A stretch of DNA of 64,000 bases from Vibrio hyugaensis (GCF_002906655.1 NZ_CP025794.1:1922001-1986000); one strand, 5' to 3'; positions 10,038 through 18,997 are shown, counted from the first letter of the stretch. Translations and numbers: made by a program. Notes: generated by a model not told the origin, from the sequence alone.

Positions 10038-10589
10038 GTGACTACCATTGTATCTGTACGTCGAAACAATAAAGTCGTCATCGCGGGTGATGGCCAAGTG
10101 TCGCTAGGCAATACCGTAATGAAAGGCAATGCGCGTAAAGTTCGCCGCCTATACAACAACCAAGTACTTGCCGGTTTTGCTGGCGGTACCGCGGATGCCT
10201 TCACCCTATTCGAACGCTTCGAAAGCAAACTGCAAATGCACCAAGGCCACCTAACTAAGGCAGCAGTGGAACTTGCAAAAGACTGGCGTAGCGACCGTGC
10301 ACTTCGCAAACTAGAAGCGCTGCTAGCTGTAGCGGATGAAACGGCTTCACTTATCATCACAGGTAACGGTGACGTAGTTCAGCCAGAGAACGACCTGATT
10401 GCCATTGGCTCTGGCGGCGCATACGCACAAGCAGCAGCAACCGCACTATTAGAAAACACAGACCTAGACGCACGCGAAATTGCAGAGAAAGCACTGAACA
10501 TCGCTGGCGACATCTGTGTATTCACCAACCATAATCACACTGTAGAAGAACTAGAATCTACAGTAGAGCTTCCTAAGCCAACGGCTTAA
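10038..10589 (+). CDS. hslV: HslV (ClpQ) proteasome-like peptidase subunit
   Basis: HslV forms the double-hexamer peptidase core of the HslUV ATP-dependent protease that degrades misfolded and some regulatory proteins in the cytoplasm. The start is GTG. After removal of the first residue Thr2 becomes the N-terminal nucleophile (TTIVSVRR), as in the family. It has 183 residues against 176 in E. coli. The gene is preceded by a sigma32 promoter and followed 29 bp later by its ATPase partner hslU. Confidence 0.97.
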   Translation: MTTIVSVRRNNKVVIAGDGQVSLGNTVMKGNARKVRRLYNNQVLAGFAGGTADAFTLFERFESKLQMHQGHLTKAAVELAKDWRSDRALRKLEALLAVADETASLIITGNGDVVQPENDLIAIGSGGAYAQAAATALLENTDLDAREIAEKALNIAGDICVFTNHNHTVEELESTVELPKPTA

Positions 10590-10618
10590 GCGTAATCGTA
10601 ACGAAGTAAGGAAAGAAT

Positions 10619-11950
10619 ATGTCTGAAATGACTCCTCGCGAAATCGTTCATGAACTGAACCGCCACATCATTGGTCAAGAGAAAGCAAAACGTTCGGTTG
10701 CGATTGCCCTACGTAACCGCTGGCGTCGCATGCAGCTTGAAGAAAGCTTGCGTGTAGAAGTGACACCCAAAAATATCCTAATGATTGGTCCTACTGGTGT
10801 AGGTAAAACAGAAATTGCTCGTCGTCTTGCCAAACTGGCTAATGCACCATTCATCAAAGTCGAAGCAACCAAATTCACCGAAGTGGGTTATGTTGGTAAA
10901 GAAGTCGAAACCATCATCCGCGATCTTACCGATGTTGCAGTGAAGATGACACACCAGCAAGCGATGGAAAAAGTAAAATTCCGCGCTGAAGAGCAAGCAG
11001 AAGAGCGCGTTCTAGATGCCCTACTGCCACCAGCTCGTGATGCTTGGGGTCAATCTGAGCAAAAAGAAGACACATCGAACACCCGCCAAATCTTCCGTAA
11101 GAAACTACGTGAAGGCCAGTTAGATGACAAAGAAATCGACATCGACGTAGCAGCACCGCAAATGGGTGTTGAGATCATGGCGCCTCCTGGTATGGAAGAA
11201 ATGACCAACCAGCTACAAGGTATGTTCCAAAACCTTGCTGGCGACACGAAGAAGAAACGCAAACTGAAAATCAAAGACGCAATGAAAGCGTTGGCAGAAG
11301 AAGAAGCAGCGAAGCTGGTAAACCAAGAAGAGCTGAAAGAGTCTGCGATTTTCAACGTCGAGAACAACGGTATCGTCTTTATCGACGAAATCGACAAGAT
11401 TTGTAAGCGCGGCGAAAGCTCTGGCCCTGACGTATCTCGTGAAGGTGTTCAGCGTGACCTACTACCGTTAATTGAAGGTAGCACGGTATCAACTAAGCAC
11501 GGCATGGTGAAAACAGACCACATCCTATTTGTGGCATCTGGTGCATTCCAAGTAGCGAAGCCTTCTGACTTGATTCCAGAGCTGCAAGGTCGTCTGCCTA
11601 TTCGTGTCGAGCTAGAAGCGCTAACCAGTAACGATTTCAAACGTATCCTTACCGAGCCAAAAGCATCTCTAACTGAACAGTACGTTGCGCTAATGAAAAC
11701 AGAAAGCGTCGATGTAGAATTCACTGAAGACGGTATCACTCAAATCGCAGAAGCGGCATGGACCGTGAACGAAACTACTGAGAACATCGGTGCTCGTCGT
11801 CTACATACCGTGATGGAGCGTTTGATGGATGAGATTTCTTACGACGCGACAGAAAAAGCGGGTGAGAAGTTCGTCATTGATGCGGCTTACGTGAAAAACC
11901 GCCTAGGCGATACGATTGAAGATGAAGATCTAAGCCGCTTCATTCTGTAA
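10619..11950 (+). CDS. hslU: HslU (ClpY) AAA+ unfoldase subunit
   Basis: HslU recognises, unfolds and threads substrates into HslV. The 443-residue protein, the same length as in E. coli, shows Walker A GPTGVGKT (about residues 55-62), the helical I domain with long charged stretches in the middle, Walker B FIDEIDK (about 253-259), a sensor region, and the C-terminal LSRFIL that docks into HslV. It is the second gene of the hslVU operon and ends at a strong terminator. Confidence 0.98.
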   Translation: MSEMTPREIVHELNRHIIGQEKAKRSVAIALRNRWRRMQLEESLRVEVTPKNILMIGPTGVGKTEIARRLAKLANAPFIKVEATKFTEVGYVGKEVETIIRDLTDVAVKMTHQQAMEKVKFRAEEQAEERVLDALLPPARDAWGQSEQKEDTSNTRQIFRKKLREGQLDDKEIDIDVAAPQMGVEIMAPPGMEEMTNQLQGMFQNLAGDTKKKRKLKIKDAMKALAEEEAAKLVNQEELKESAIFNVENNGIVFIDEIDKICKRGESSGPDVSREGVQRDLLPLIEGSTVSTKHGMVKTDHILFVASGAFQVAKPSDLIPELQGRLPIRVELEALTSNDFKRILTEPKASLTEQYVALMKTESVDVEFTEDGITQIAEAAWTVNETTENIGARRLHTVMERLMDEISYDATEKAGEKFVIDAAYVKNRLGDTIEDEDLSRFIL

Positions 11951-11968
11951 TAACGCGGTATAGAGATC

Positions 11969-11998
11969 AAAGCCCAGAACTATACTTCTGGGCTTTTT
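11969..11998 (+). terminator. Terminator after hslU
   Basis: AAAGCCCAGAA pairs with TTCTGGGCTTT around a six-base loop and is followed by a T-run. It lies 19 bp past the hslU stop. Confidence 0.9.
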
Positions 11999-12002
11999 CG
12001 TT

Positions 12003-12080
12003 CAGAATGACGGTTACTTTAGCAAGCTCTAGACCAAGAGAGTCCGCAATCCTAGTAAGCTCTGGCAAGACTAAGGATCT
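12003..12080. repeat. Dispersed repeat, 78-nt copy A
   Basis: This unit begins CAGAATGACGGTTACTTTA and ends GACTAAGGATCT. It is about four-fifths identical to the unit at 12171-12248, 168 bp away in the same orientation. Its end resembles shorter elements at 18902, 18998, 24518 and 42380. A minus-strand reading frame across both copies (11967-12218) is not credible as a gene. Confidence 0.7.
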
Positions 12081-12170
12081 ATTAACAACAAGCTCCAACT
12101 CTTCCCCACTCACCTTAAACCACAGCACAACAGGACGATAGATTCTGAATCTCGCTCGTGCCTCACGGTT

Positions 12171-12248
12171 CAGAATGACGGTTACTTTAAGAAACTCTAA
12201 ATCAAAAGAGTTCGTCATCGTAGCGAGCTCCAGCGAGACTAAGGATCT
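12171..12248. repeat. Dispersed repeat, 78-nt copy B
   Basis: The second 78-nt unit in the hslU-menA gap starts and ends with the same 19 and 12 bases as copy A. It contains AGCGAGCTCCAGCGAGACTA, the form closest to the copies near 24518 and 42380. Confidence 0.7.
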
Positions 12249-12353
12249 AATAGCAGCGCAAACTACACCATTCTTTTTTAAAAGAGCCCCGCTTTATTCC
12301 CTCAAATATGAAAACTGTGTTCCTTACTTGTAACCCTTTGACTCTTAATTGAC

Positions 12354-12396
12354 TTGCTTTAGGTCAATAGCGTATCTGTCGCTTTGTGCTTATACT
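12354..12396 (+). promoter_or_regulatory. menA promoter with FNR-like box
   Basis: TTGCTTTAGGTCAA (12354-12367) differs from the FNR consensus (TTGAT-N4-ATCAA) at one base in each half. A -10 element TATACT lies at 12391-12396. With a start near 12402 the box is centred at about -41.5, the class II activator position. Menaquinone is the quinone of anaerobic respiration, so FNR control is reasonable but inferred. Confidence 0.5.
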
Positions 12397-12426
12397 GGGC
12401 ACATTGGTTACTAGCACGAAATATCC

Positions 12427-13344
12427 ATGAAACAATCTCTAAAGATCTGGCTTGAAGCCGCGCGCCCTAAAACATTACCGCTTGCACTGGTATCAATTTT
12501 GACAGGTAGCGTACTCGCCTATTCAGCGGGACACTTTTCTCTGACCATTGCCATCATGGCTTTCGTCACGGCTACGTTACTGCAAATACTATCTAACCTT
12601 GCCAATGATTATGGCGATACAGTCCAAGGTACAGATAATGACAACCGCTTGGGCCCTCAGCGCGCGATGCAGTCTGGCGCCGTAACTGCCGCTCAGATGA
12701 AAATGGCGATCATCTTTAATATCGTTCTGACCGCGATTGCTGGCCTTACTTTGGTGTTTTACGCACTGAGTTCTTTTGAAAGCATCATTACTTTTATCGG
12801 CCTAGGCATTCTTGCCATTATCGCGGCGATTGCTTACACAATGGGTAGTAAGCCTTACGGCTACGTCGGCTTGGGCGACCTGTCTGTCTTCATCTTCTTT
12901 GGTTTACTTGGCGTATCCGGTACCTACTTCCTGCATACCGGTCATGTGGATGCGACATTGTTCTTACCAGCATTAGGCTGCGGTTTGTTAGCCGTAGCAG
13001 TGCTGAACATCAACAACATGCGTGACATTGAGAACGACAGCGAATGTGGTAAACGCACGATGGCAGTTCGACTTGGTCAACGTAAAGCAAAGCAATACCA
13101 CTTCATCTTACTCGGTGGCGCCCTACTCGCCTTTGCGGCTTATTTACTTATTCAAGACAAGCCGGTTTGGATCAGTTTTCCCTTCCTGCTAAGCATCTAC
13201 GTGGTAGCGAATCATGGCAAAGCGGTTTGGGATACCGATAAACCCGCACAAATTGCCCCGATGATGCCCGTTGTTGTGAAGTGCTCGCTGGTTACTAACG
13301 TTTTATTTGCAACAGTTGTGGTAGCTCAAACTCTGATGAGTTAA
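12427..13344 (+). CDS. menA: 1,4-dihydroxy-2-naphthoate octaprenyltransferase
   Basis: MenA prenylates 1,4-dihydroxy-2-naphthoate to demethylmenaquinone in the inner membrane. The 305-residue protein is a UbiA-type prenyltransferase: about eight or nine hydrophobic segments, a first Asp-rich motif in NLANDYGDTVQGTDND (about residues 58-73) and a second in NNMRDIENDSECGKRT (about 197-212), which bind Mg-diphosphate. It stands between hslVU and rraA, the same order as in E. coli, and probably has its own FNR-like promoter. Confidence 0.95.
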   Translation: MKQSLKIWLEAARPKTLPLALVSILTGSVLAYSAGHFSLTIAIMAFVTATLLQILSNLANDYGDTVQGTDNDNRLGPQRAMQSGAVTAAQMKMAIIFNIVLTAIAGLTLVFYALSSFESIITFIGLGILAIIAAIAYTMGSKPYGYVGLGDLSVFIFFGLLGVSGTYFLHTGHVDATLFLPALGCGLLAVAVLNINNMRDIENDSECGKRTMAVRLGQRKAKQYHFILLGGALLAFAAYLLIQDKPVWISFPFLLSIYVVANHGKAVWDTDKPAQIAPMMPVVVKCSLVTNVLFATVVVAQTLMS

Positions 13345-13419
13345 AAAGGGATTGTCATTGCATTGACTTAATGCCTAGATATACTCAAAGACAACAGTTT
13401 CTGTTTAGAAAGGTACGCT

Positions 13420-13965
13420 ATGGAATACAATACCTCAGCACTCTGTGATATCTATCTTGATCAGGTAGATGTAGTTGAACCGATGTTCAGTAACTTTGGC
13501 GGCCGCGCGTCGTTTGCCGGGCAAGTGACGACGGTTAAGTGCTTTGAAGACAATGCACTGATCCGCGAAACGCTAGAACAAGACGGAATCGGGCGAGTAT
13601 TGTTGATCGACGGTGGTGGGTCCCTACGCAGAGCCTTAATCGATGCAGAAATCGCAACCCTTGCAGAAGAAAATGAATGGGAAGGCATTGTCGTTTACGG
13701 TTGTGTCCGCGAAGTGGATGAACTAGAAGACATGAACCTTGGCATTCAAGCGCTCGCTTCTATTCCTGTTGGCGCTGCTAATCAAGGCGTTGGCGAAATC
13801 GATGTTCCAGTAAACTTTGGTGGTGTTAGCTTCCTACCGGAAGATTACATCTATGCAGATAGCACTGGCATTATTCTTTCTCCAGAACCGCTCAATATCG
13901 ACCTCGAGTTGGATGACGATGAAGAGGAAGAAGATGAGGAAGAAGATGAGGAAAGGTTAAACTAA
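13420..13965 (+). CDS. rraA: Regulator of RNase E activity RraA
   Basis: RraA is a trimeric protein that binds the C-terminal region of RNase E and inhibits mRNA turnover. The N-terminal 160 residues match E. coli RraA (161 residues) with the [11 protein letters not shown] core. The total here is 181 because of a strongly acidic C-terminal tail made almost wholly of Asp and Glu from about residue 160. The menA-rraA order is conserved. A terminator follows. Confidence 0.95.
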   Translation: MEYNTSALCDIYLDQVDVVEPMFSNFGGRASFAGQVTTVKCFEDNALIRETLEQDGIGRVLLIDGGGSLRRALIDAEIATLAEENEWEGIVVYGCVREVDELEDMNLGIQALASIPVGAANQGVGEIDVPVNFGGVSFLPEDYIYADSTGIILSPEPLNIDLELDDDEEEEDEEEDEERLN

Positions 13966-14000
13966 CCTAACTCCATTTGCGGCTACTAGCCAAATACGCA

Positions 14001-14025
14001 AACACCCGCCGAAGCGGGTGTTTTT
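14001..14025. terminator. Bidirectional terminator between rraA and zapB
   Basis: AACACCCGC and GCGGGTGTT form a 9-bp stem with a CGAA loop and a T-run on the plus side and A-run on the other. It serves the convergent genes rraA and zapB. Confidence 0.9.
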
Positions 14026-14046
14026 GATTCTGGATACTTAAGTGGA

Positions 14047-14289
14047 TTATTCCACTTCGTCCATCTTGCCAAGTAGTGCACGAATGCGCTCTTGCCACTG
14101 AGCGTGCTCTTGTTGAGCTTGCTGAGATTTTTGCTCAAGCTCTTCACGTTGAGAACGCATTTCGTTAGCTTCAGCTTCTAATTTCACTTTGTCTTCTTTC
14201 AGCTCTTCAACTTCCATCTGAAGAAGAGTGATTGTGTCAACTGCAGTTTGAATTTTCGCTTCTAGTTTTTCTAGTACTTCAAAAGACAT
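14047..14289 (-). CDS. zapB: Cell division protein ZapB
   Basis: ZapB is a small coiled-coil protein that assembles inside the Z ring and binds ZapA. The 80-residue sequence (81 in E. coli) begins [20 protein letters not shown] and is one continuous heptad-rich, Glu/Gln/Lys-rich coil with no other domain. It is monocistronic, convergent with rraA and divergent from glpX. Confidence 0.94.
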   Translation of the reverse strand: MSFEVLEKLEAKIQTAVDTITLLQMEVEELKEDKVKLEAEANEMRSQREELEQKSQQAQQEHAQWQERIRALLGKMDEVE

Positions 14290-14634
14290 CTTGGCCTACC
14301 TATTGTTATTCCGTGGGACGATGGCGAGCGTTCGCTTGCACCTTACCTATGAGGTTCATTCTACTCAGCGTAGCGATGAGAAACACTTACTATATTCGAT
14401 ATTTTGCATCATTCGGTTAAAAAATCGGCGCAATCTCACTAAACGCTGACTTTTCTTATCCTAGAAGCATTTTTGAGCAATGCATTTTCCCATCACTACC
14501 CCATAAACTCACCCAAGTATTGATCAAATTCAACTTAGTTAAAGTAAAAGCTCAGCAAAAAGGCAAACGTTTAACTGACGATGTGATAAAATCGCCGCGC
14601 AAATTATTCTTCCCTCTTGTTACTTGGAGACATC
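14290..14634. other. zapB-glpX divergent intergenic region
   Basis: This 345-bp gap holds the promoters of two divergent genes. Visible are the LacI-family operator at 14563-14575 and a -10-like TAAAAT at 14587-14592. No gene, RNA or repeat was recognised in the rest. Confidence 0.5.
14563..14575. promoter_or_regulatory. LacI-family (PurR-like) operator overlapping the glpX promoter
   Basis: GCAAACGTTTAAC, preceded by AG, fits most of the PurR box (ACGCAAACGTTTNC) and is identical over 13 bases to 7822-7834. It covers the expected -35 position of a promoter whose -10 would be TAAAAT at 14587-14592, so binding should repress glpX. PurR, Cra or CytR are possible binders. Confidence 0.5.
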
Positions 14635-15642
14635 ATGAAACGCGATTTAGCAATGGCATTTTCCCGTGTTACTGAAGGTGCCGCTTTGGCTGGTTACAAA
14701 TGGCTTGGCCGTGGCGACAAAAACGCAGCGGATGGTGCTGCTGTTGAAGTAATGCGCACCCTGCTGAACAAAACAGACATCAGTGGTGAAATCGTTATTG
14801 GTGAGGGTGAAATCGATGATGCACCAATGCTGTACATCGGTGAACAAGTGGGTATTGGTGGCGACGAAGTCGATATCGCTGTCGATCCGATCGAAGGTAC
14901 TCGCATGACCGCAATGGGTCAGTCTAACGCACTGGCTGTTTTAGCTGCGGGCGAGAAAGGCAGCTTCCTAAAAGCGCCAGACATGTATATGGAAAAGCTG
15001 GTTGTTGGTCCTGGCGCTAAAGGTGTTATCGACCTAGGTAAGCCACTTAAAGAAAACCTAGAAAACGTAGCAAAAGCACTGAATAAACCTCTTGATACGC
15101 TAGTCGTTATTACTCTTGCGAAGCCTCGTCACGATGAAGTGATCGCAGAGATGCAAGCCATGGGCGTTCGCGTATTCGCAGTGCCAGATGGTGATGTAGC
15201 CGCATCTATCCTAACTTGTATGCCAGACAGTGAAGTCGACATGATGTACTGCATTGGTGGCGCACCAGAAGGCGTGGTATCGGCAGCGGTTATTCGCGCG
15301 CTAGACGGTGACATGCATGGTCGCCTTCTTCCTCGTCATGAAGTAAAAGGCGATACGGAAGAAAACCGCATCTACGGCTCAGCTGAGCTACAACGCTGTG
15401 AAGAGATGGGCGTAAAAGCGAATGTTGTATTGAAGATGGAAGACATGGCACGCAGCGACAACGTAGTCTTCTCAGCAACGGGGATTACGAAAGGCGACCT
15501 ACTAGAAGGTATCTCTCGTCAAGGTAATATCGCTACGACAGAAACCCTACTGATTCGTGGTCGTTGCCGTACGATCCGCCGCATCAAGTCTACGCACTAC
15601 CTAGAGCGTAAAGATCCAGAAGTGCGCGAGATTATTCTTTAA
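14635..15642 (+). CDS. glpX: Fructose-1,6-bisphosphatase, class II
   Basis: GlpX hydrolyses fructose-1,6-bisphosphate to fructose-6-phosphate in gluconeogenesis. I start at MKRDLAMAFSRVTEGAAL, which gives 335 residues and follows a TTGGAGA ribosome-binding site; an in-frame ATG six codons upstream lies before that site. The metal-binding signature VDPIEGTR is at about residues 83-90. Unlike in E. coli it is not next to glpFK, a common Vibrio arrangement. A strong terminator follows, and a LacI-type operator overlaps the probable promoter. Confidence 0.95.
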   Translation: MKRDLAMAFSRVTEGAALAGYKWLGRGDKNAADGAAVEVMRTLLNKTDISGEIVIGEGEIDDAPMLYIGEQVGIGGDEVDIAVDPIEGTRMTAMGQSNALAVLAAGEKGSFLKAPDMYMEKLVVGPGAKGVIDLGKPLKENLENVAKALNKPLDTLVVITLAKPRHDEVIAEMQAMGVRVFAVPDGDVAASILTCMPDSEVDMMYCIGGAPEGVVSAAVIRALDGDMHGRLLPRHEVKGDTEENRIYGSAELQRCEEMGVKANVVLKMEDMARSDNVVFSATGITKGDLLEGISRQGNIATTETLLIRGRCRTIRRIKSTHYLERKDPEVREIIL

Positions 15643-15663
15643 TCTCGACGTAGATTGATTCCC

Positions 15664-15692
15664 AAGGGTTGGCTAAGTGCCAACCCTTTTTG
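15664..15692 (+). terminator. Terminator after glpX
   Basis: AAGGGTTGGC and GCCAACCCTT form a 10-bp stem around TAAGT, followed by a T-run. Confidence 0.9.
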
Positions 15693-15789
15693 TTTGTGAT
15701 TCACCGAATCCCTCTCCAAAATTAAGTCAACACTTTTCTTTACTAACCCTATCGCGCATAATATGTACTGACGTATAAATGGTGGGTAT

Positions 15790-16404
15790 ATGAAGACCGT
15801 AGATAGGATTTTGCAAATCGTTAAGCGTGATGGCTCTGTCACTGCGAAACAACTCTCTTCTGAACTGGGTATGACAACCATGGGGGCGCGTCAGCACTTA
15901 CAAGGTTTGGAAGATGACGGCATCCTGTCGATTCATGATGTAAAAGTCAAAGTGGGTCGCCCGGCCCGCCATTGGTCTCTGACCCAAAAAGGTCACGAAC
16001 AGTTTGCAGATCGCCATGGTGAGTTGACCATTCAGTTTATCGAAGCCGTAGAGCACATCTTCGGTAAAGATGGGTTGGAAAAAGTCACGTCAGAGCGTGA
16101 AAAGCTCACTCTACAAAACTATCAGCAGCATCTAGAACAGTGCGACTCTCTAGAGAGCAAGCTAAAGGCGCTTGTTACTTTACGTGAACAAGAAGGTTAC
16201 ATGGCAGAGTTAGAGCAAGATGAAGACGGTTTTATTCTGATAGAGAACCACTGCCCTATTTGCAAAGCCGCGACACGTTGTCCGAGCCTATGTCAGTCTG
16301 AGCTTAACGTCTTCCAGTCACTACTGGGTAGCGATACCAAAATAAAGCGCGATGAGCACATCATCAGCGGTCAACGTCGTTGCGTATATCGAATTCAAGC
16401 TTAA
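15790..16404 (+). CDS. Winged-helix regulator with C-terminal cysteine cluster (COG2345/SufR-like)
   Basis: The N-terminal 65 residues form a winged helix-turn-helix (VTAKQLSSELGMTTMGARQH) with the wing GRPARHWSLT. The middle is helical. The C-terminal part has Cys155, Cys158, Cys164, Cys168 and Cys198 (CPICKA, CPSLCQ, RRCVY), a spacing that suggests an iron-sulfur or metal site as in SufR-type regulators. The 204-residue length is normal for that family. It is a single gene with no sufBCD operon nearby, so its target is unknown. The family call is firm, the ligand inferred. Confidence 0.75.
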   Translation: MKTVDRILQIVKRDGSVTAKQLSSELGMTTMGARQHLQGLEDDGILSIHDVKVKVGRPARHWSLTQKGHEQFADRHGELTIQFIEAVEHIFGKDGLEKVTSEREKLTLQNYQQHLEQCDSLESKLKALVTLREQEGYMAELEQDEDGFILIENHCPICKAATRCPSLCQSELNVFQSLLGSDTKIKRDEHIISGQRRCVYRIQA

Positions 16405-16524
16405 TATCTCGATTCTCCTCCACTTTATTATGAACTCACACTCTTATTAGTGAGACGACGTTGTAATTCCTTCTATCTCCGTTTCTACATGGATTAAGCT
16501 TTTAGTAACTAGGAGCAACATCCA

Positions 16525-16887
16525 ATGGATTTGGAGATAGCCATGCCAAACACCCACAAACCGCAAGTTTTACCCTCATTCGATGAAATGGTAAAAATGG
16601 CAGAACGCGATCCCGATGCCTTTGAGCAGTTCCGCCATGATATGGCAAAAGAGATGATCGAAGGTGCTTCAGAGCAGATGCAGCCAAGGTTATGGGCGCA
16701 ACAAAGCCACATAGACAGAGTCATCCATAACTGTAAAAACCCCAATCACACTAATGTCGTATTGATGAATGAGCTACAGAAACAAGTCGTGAAATTCAGA
16801 GAGGCATTACAGGGAGAACCTTCACCGACTCAAAAAGCTGATGTAGTTGAGTTGAAGGCATTTAAAGATAGGGATGATTTTTACTAA
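16525..16887 (+). CDS. DUF3135 family protein
   Basis: This small soluble 120-residue protein resembles the uncharacterised DUF3135 family of Vibrio and relatives: the conserved start is LPSFDEMVKMAERDPDAFE followed by a helical region with HIDRVIHNCKNPNHTN. There is no signal peptide or membrane segment. Two starts are possible: the ATG at 16525 (AGGAG nine bases upstream) or the ATG at 16543 (GGAG six bases upstream), the latter giving MPNTHKPQV and 114 residues. The function is unknown. Confidence 0.75.
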   Translation: MDLEIAMPNTHKPQVLPSFDEMVKMAERDPDAFEQFRHDMAKEMIEGASEQMQPRLWAQQSHIDRVIHNCKNPNHTNVVLMNELQKQVVKFREALQGEPSPTQKADVVELKAFKDRDDFY

Positions 16888-16946
16888 GGAATAGGAATAA
16901 GGCTCTAGAATCCTAGAACCTTAATTTTAAGCCTAGCGAGCTATAC

Positions 16947-17369
16947 TTACTTCGGCTCGGGACCGTAGTTGTTCTGACCTACCGTGCCTTTCAAGAAACC
17001 ACACTCAACCAGAATCCATAGGCCACAAATCAGAGAAATAGAAGCAATCATCATTTGCGGTGTTGATGGGTCTTGCGCTGCTGGATTTGTCATTGGCGTT
17101 GCAACTCGACCAATGATCAACGGGATGTTTAATGCCAACCAGTAAATCGACTTGTTACGGTCATGCCAACGCTTGGTAGTAATCGCCAAATCCGGGATGA
17201 GAAGAATCAACAAGAAGATAGGCAGAAGAATATATGAGAAAGCAGGGAATAACTTACTGATGCCTGCGCCGAAGCCCAGAATCATGATGTAGTAGATGAT
17301 ATTCCACACCCAGTAAGTTTTACGGCCTATACGCCCTTGGAAAGAAAACAGTAATTCTTTAATCGACAT
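16947..17369 (-). CDS. DUF805 family inner-membrane protein
   Basis: The start MSIKELLFSFQGRIGRKTYW carries the F-x-GR-x-(G/S)R-x-x-(Y/F)W signature of DUF805 (YhaH-type) proteins, followed by hydrophobic segments at about residues 20-40, 43-62 and two near the C-terminus, with RWHDRNKS between. I chose the ATG at 17369, 15 codons inside the longest frame, because the extra N-terminus is not conserved in the family. The role of the family is not established. Confidence 0.8.
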   Translation of the reverse strand: MSIKELLFSFQGRIGRKTYWVWNIIYYIMILGFGAGISKLFPAFSYILLPIFLLILLIPDLAITTKRWHDRNKSIYWLALNIPLIIGRVATPMTNPAAQDPSTPQMMIASISLICGLWILVECGFLKGTVGQNNYGPEPK

Positions 17370-17432
17370 CGAAACACTCAACATATTGAAAGTGCGACAA
17401 CTCCTTGGCCGCACTAAGTAAATCTAGTGTGT

Positions 17433-17780
17433 CTAATTTACCACCTTCTGGAAGCAATCAATATCCATATCTCGAACATTCACAGTCAAACTGCGAACAT
17501 GGCTCGCTTGTTCTTGCAGTACCACCATCAGTGATCTCGATAACTCACGTTTTTGCTCTGCACTTCTTCCTGCGAGCAAATCAAAGTTGATATGGATGAA
17601 ATCAACACTATCGCCCTCTTCTCCGACCAACCAATTGTGGCAACGAAGCGCACGTGACTTAACGGATGCAAGCTCAAACAAACCACAGTCTAAGGCCACT
17701 TTGTGTAAGTCTTCCAACAATCCTTGAACATTCACACGCTCATCAACTGAGTTAGAATATTCTAAAACTAAGTTTGGCAT
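17433..17780 (-). CDS. 5-carboxymethyl-2-hydroxymuconate isomerase family protein
   Basis: This 115-residue protein belongs to the CHMI group of the tautomerase superfamily. Pro2 (MPNLVLEYSNSV) would be the catalytic base after removal of Met. The start at 17780 is set by that Pro and by AAGGA seven bases upstream; a 20-codon upstream extension is unlikely. In homoprotocatechuate degraders HpaF isomerises carboxymethyl-hydroxymuconate, but no hpa genes are nearby, so the true substrate here is uncertain. Confidence 0.8.
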   Translation of the reverse strand: MPNLVLEYSNSVDERVNVQGLLEDLHKVALDCGLFELASVKSRALRCHNWLVGEEGDSVDFIHINFDLLAGRSAEQKRELSRSLMVVLQEQASHVRSLTVNVRDMDIDCFQKVVN

Positions 17781-18050
17781 TTTGATTCCTTTCTTATTAC
17801 GGCTAACTTTACCCCGTAGTAATACCAATCTAAGCGGCAATTTCCGAGGAATGGACTATCATTCTGTCTACGCGATCACCAATCGATTGCTTTTGACAAA
17901 AATAACAGAACAAATGCAGCACCGACCAGATGAAGAAAGCCGAATAAGACATGACGCCAATCATGATCTGTTCACATTATTCTGTTATATTCCTACGTAG
18001 ATTTTTTACATTAATAGACTATTTACATTAAAGATAAGGGAGATATTCCT

Positions 18051-18821
18051 ATGCGTCGTCCTGTAGTGATGGGTAACTGGAAACTAAACGGTAGCAAAGC
18101 AATGGTAACTGAGCTGCTAGCTGGTATTAATGCTGAACTTGAGGGCGTTGAAGGTGTTGACGTAGCAGTAGCTCCACCAGCTCTTTACATCGGTCTAGCA
18201 GAGTGTGTAATCGCAGAAGGTGATAACAAAGTTATCCTAGGCGCACAAAACACTGACCTAAACAACAGCGGTGCTTTCACTGGCGACATGTCTCCAGAAA
18301 TGCTGAAAGACTTCGGTGCTTCTCACATCATCATCGGTCACTCAGAGCGTCGTGAATACCACAACGAATCTGACGAGTTCATCGCGAAGAAATTCAACTT
18401 CCTAAAAGAAAACGGTCTAACACCTGTTTTCTGTATCGGTGAATCTGAAGCTCAAAACGAAGCTGGCGAAACTGAAGCAGTATGTGCACGTCAAATCAAC
18501 GCAGTTATCGACACTTACGGTGTTGAAGCTCTAAACGGCGCAATCATCGCTTACGAACCAATCTGGGCTATCGGTACAGGTAAAGCAGCAACAGCTGAAG
18601 ATGCACAACGCATCCACGCTTCTATCCGCGCACTAATCGCAGCGAAAGACGAAGCAGTTGCAGCACAAGTAATCATCCAATACGGCGGTTCTGTTAAACC
18701 AGAAAATGCTGAAGCTTACTTCTCACAACCAGACATCGACGGTGCTCTAGTTGGCGGCGCTTCTCTAGACGCTAAGAGCTTCGTAGCTATCGCTAAAGCA
18801 GCGGCAGCAGCTAAAGCTTAA
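18051..18821 (+). CDS. tpiA: Triosephosphate isomerase
   Basis: TpiA interconverts dihydroxyacetone phosphate and glyceraldehyde-3-phosphate in glycolysis. The 256-residue barrel protein has all catalytic elements: GNWKLNGS with Asn and Lys near residues 10-12, the electrophile His in IGHSERR near 95, and the base Glu in [12 protein letters not shown] near 167 at the start of the flexible loop. A ribosome-binding site (AAGGGAG) lies before the ATG. It is monocistronic, with a terminator 29 bp downstream. Codon use is strongly biased, as expected of a highly expressed gene. Confidence 0.98.
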   Translation: MRRPVVMGNWKLNGSKAMVTELLAGINAELEGVEGVDVAVAPPALYIGLAECVIAEGDNKVILGAQNTDLNNSGAFTGDMSPEMLKDFGASHIIIGHSERREYHNESDEFIAKKFNFLKENGLTPVFCIGESEAQNEAGETEAVCARQINAVIDTYGVEALNGAIIAYEPIWAIGTGKAATAEDAQRIHASIRALIAAKDEAVAAQVIIQYGGSVKPENAEAYFSQPDIDGALVGGASLDAKSFVAIAKAAAAAKA

Positions 18822-18849
18822 TTTCGCTTTTTATTAAGCAGAAATAACG

Positions 18850-18875
18850 AAGGGATGCATCACGCATCCCTTTTT
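18850..18875 (+). terminator. Terminator after tpiA
   Basis: AAGGGATGC and GCATCCCTT form a 9-bp stem around ATCAC, followed by a T-run. Confidence 0.9.
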
Positions 18876-18901
18876 GTTTGCTTACGATCTACTCGGTGAA
18901 T

Positions 18902-18949
18902 TCTGTTATTCCAAAGAGCTTAAGTGACATCAGGAATCTACTCACCACA
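18902..18949 (+). repeat. Dispersed repeat copy (F), tpiA-rjg gap
   Basis: This copy reads TGTTATTCCAAAGAGCTTAA, then GTGACATCAGGAATCTACTC and ACCAC. It is almost the same as the unit 97 bp further on and shares its end with copies at 24518 and 42380. Confidence 0.7.
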
Positions 18950-18997
18950 CGCGACGAAATCAAACCAGCAAAACAACAGACATATCCCACGAGAATC

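Noticed and set aside
11967..12218. 83-residue minus-strand reading frame after hslU
   Set aside because: It begins and ends inside two copies of the 78-nt repeat and overlaps the hslU terminator; the protein shows the same repeat twice (KVTVILN) and no family resemblance.
14232..14420. Small plus-strand frame across the zapB-glpX gap
   Set aside because: It overlaps zapB on the opposite strand, and has neither a ribosome-binding site nor any resemblance to a known family.
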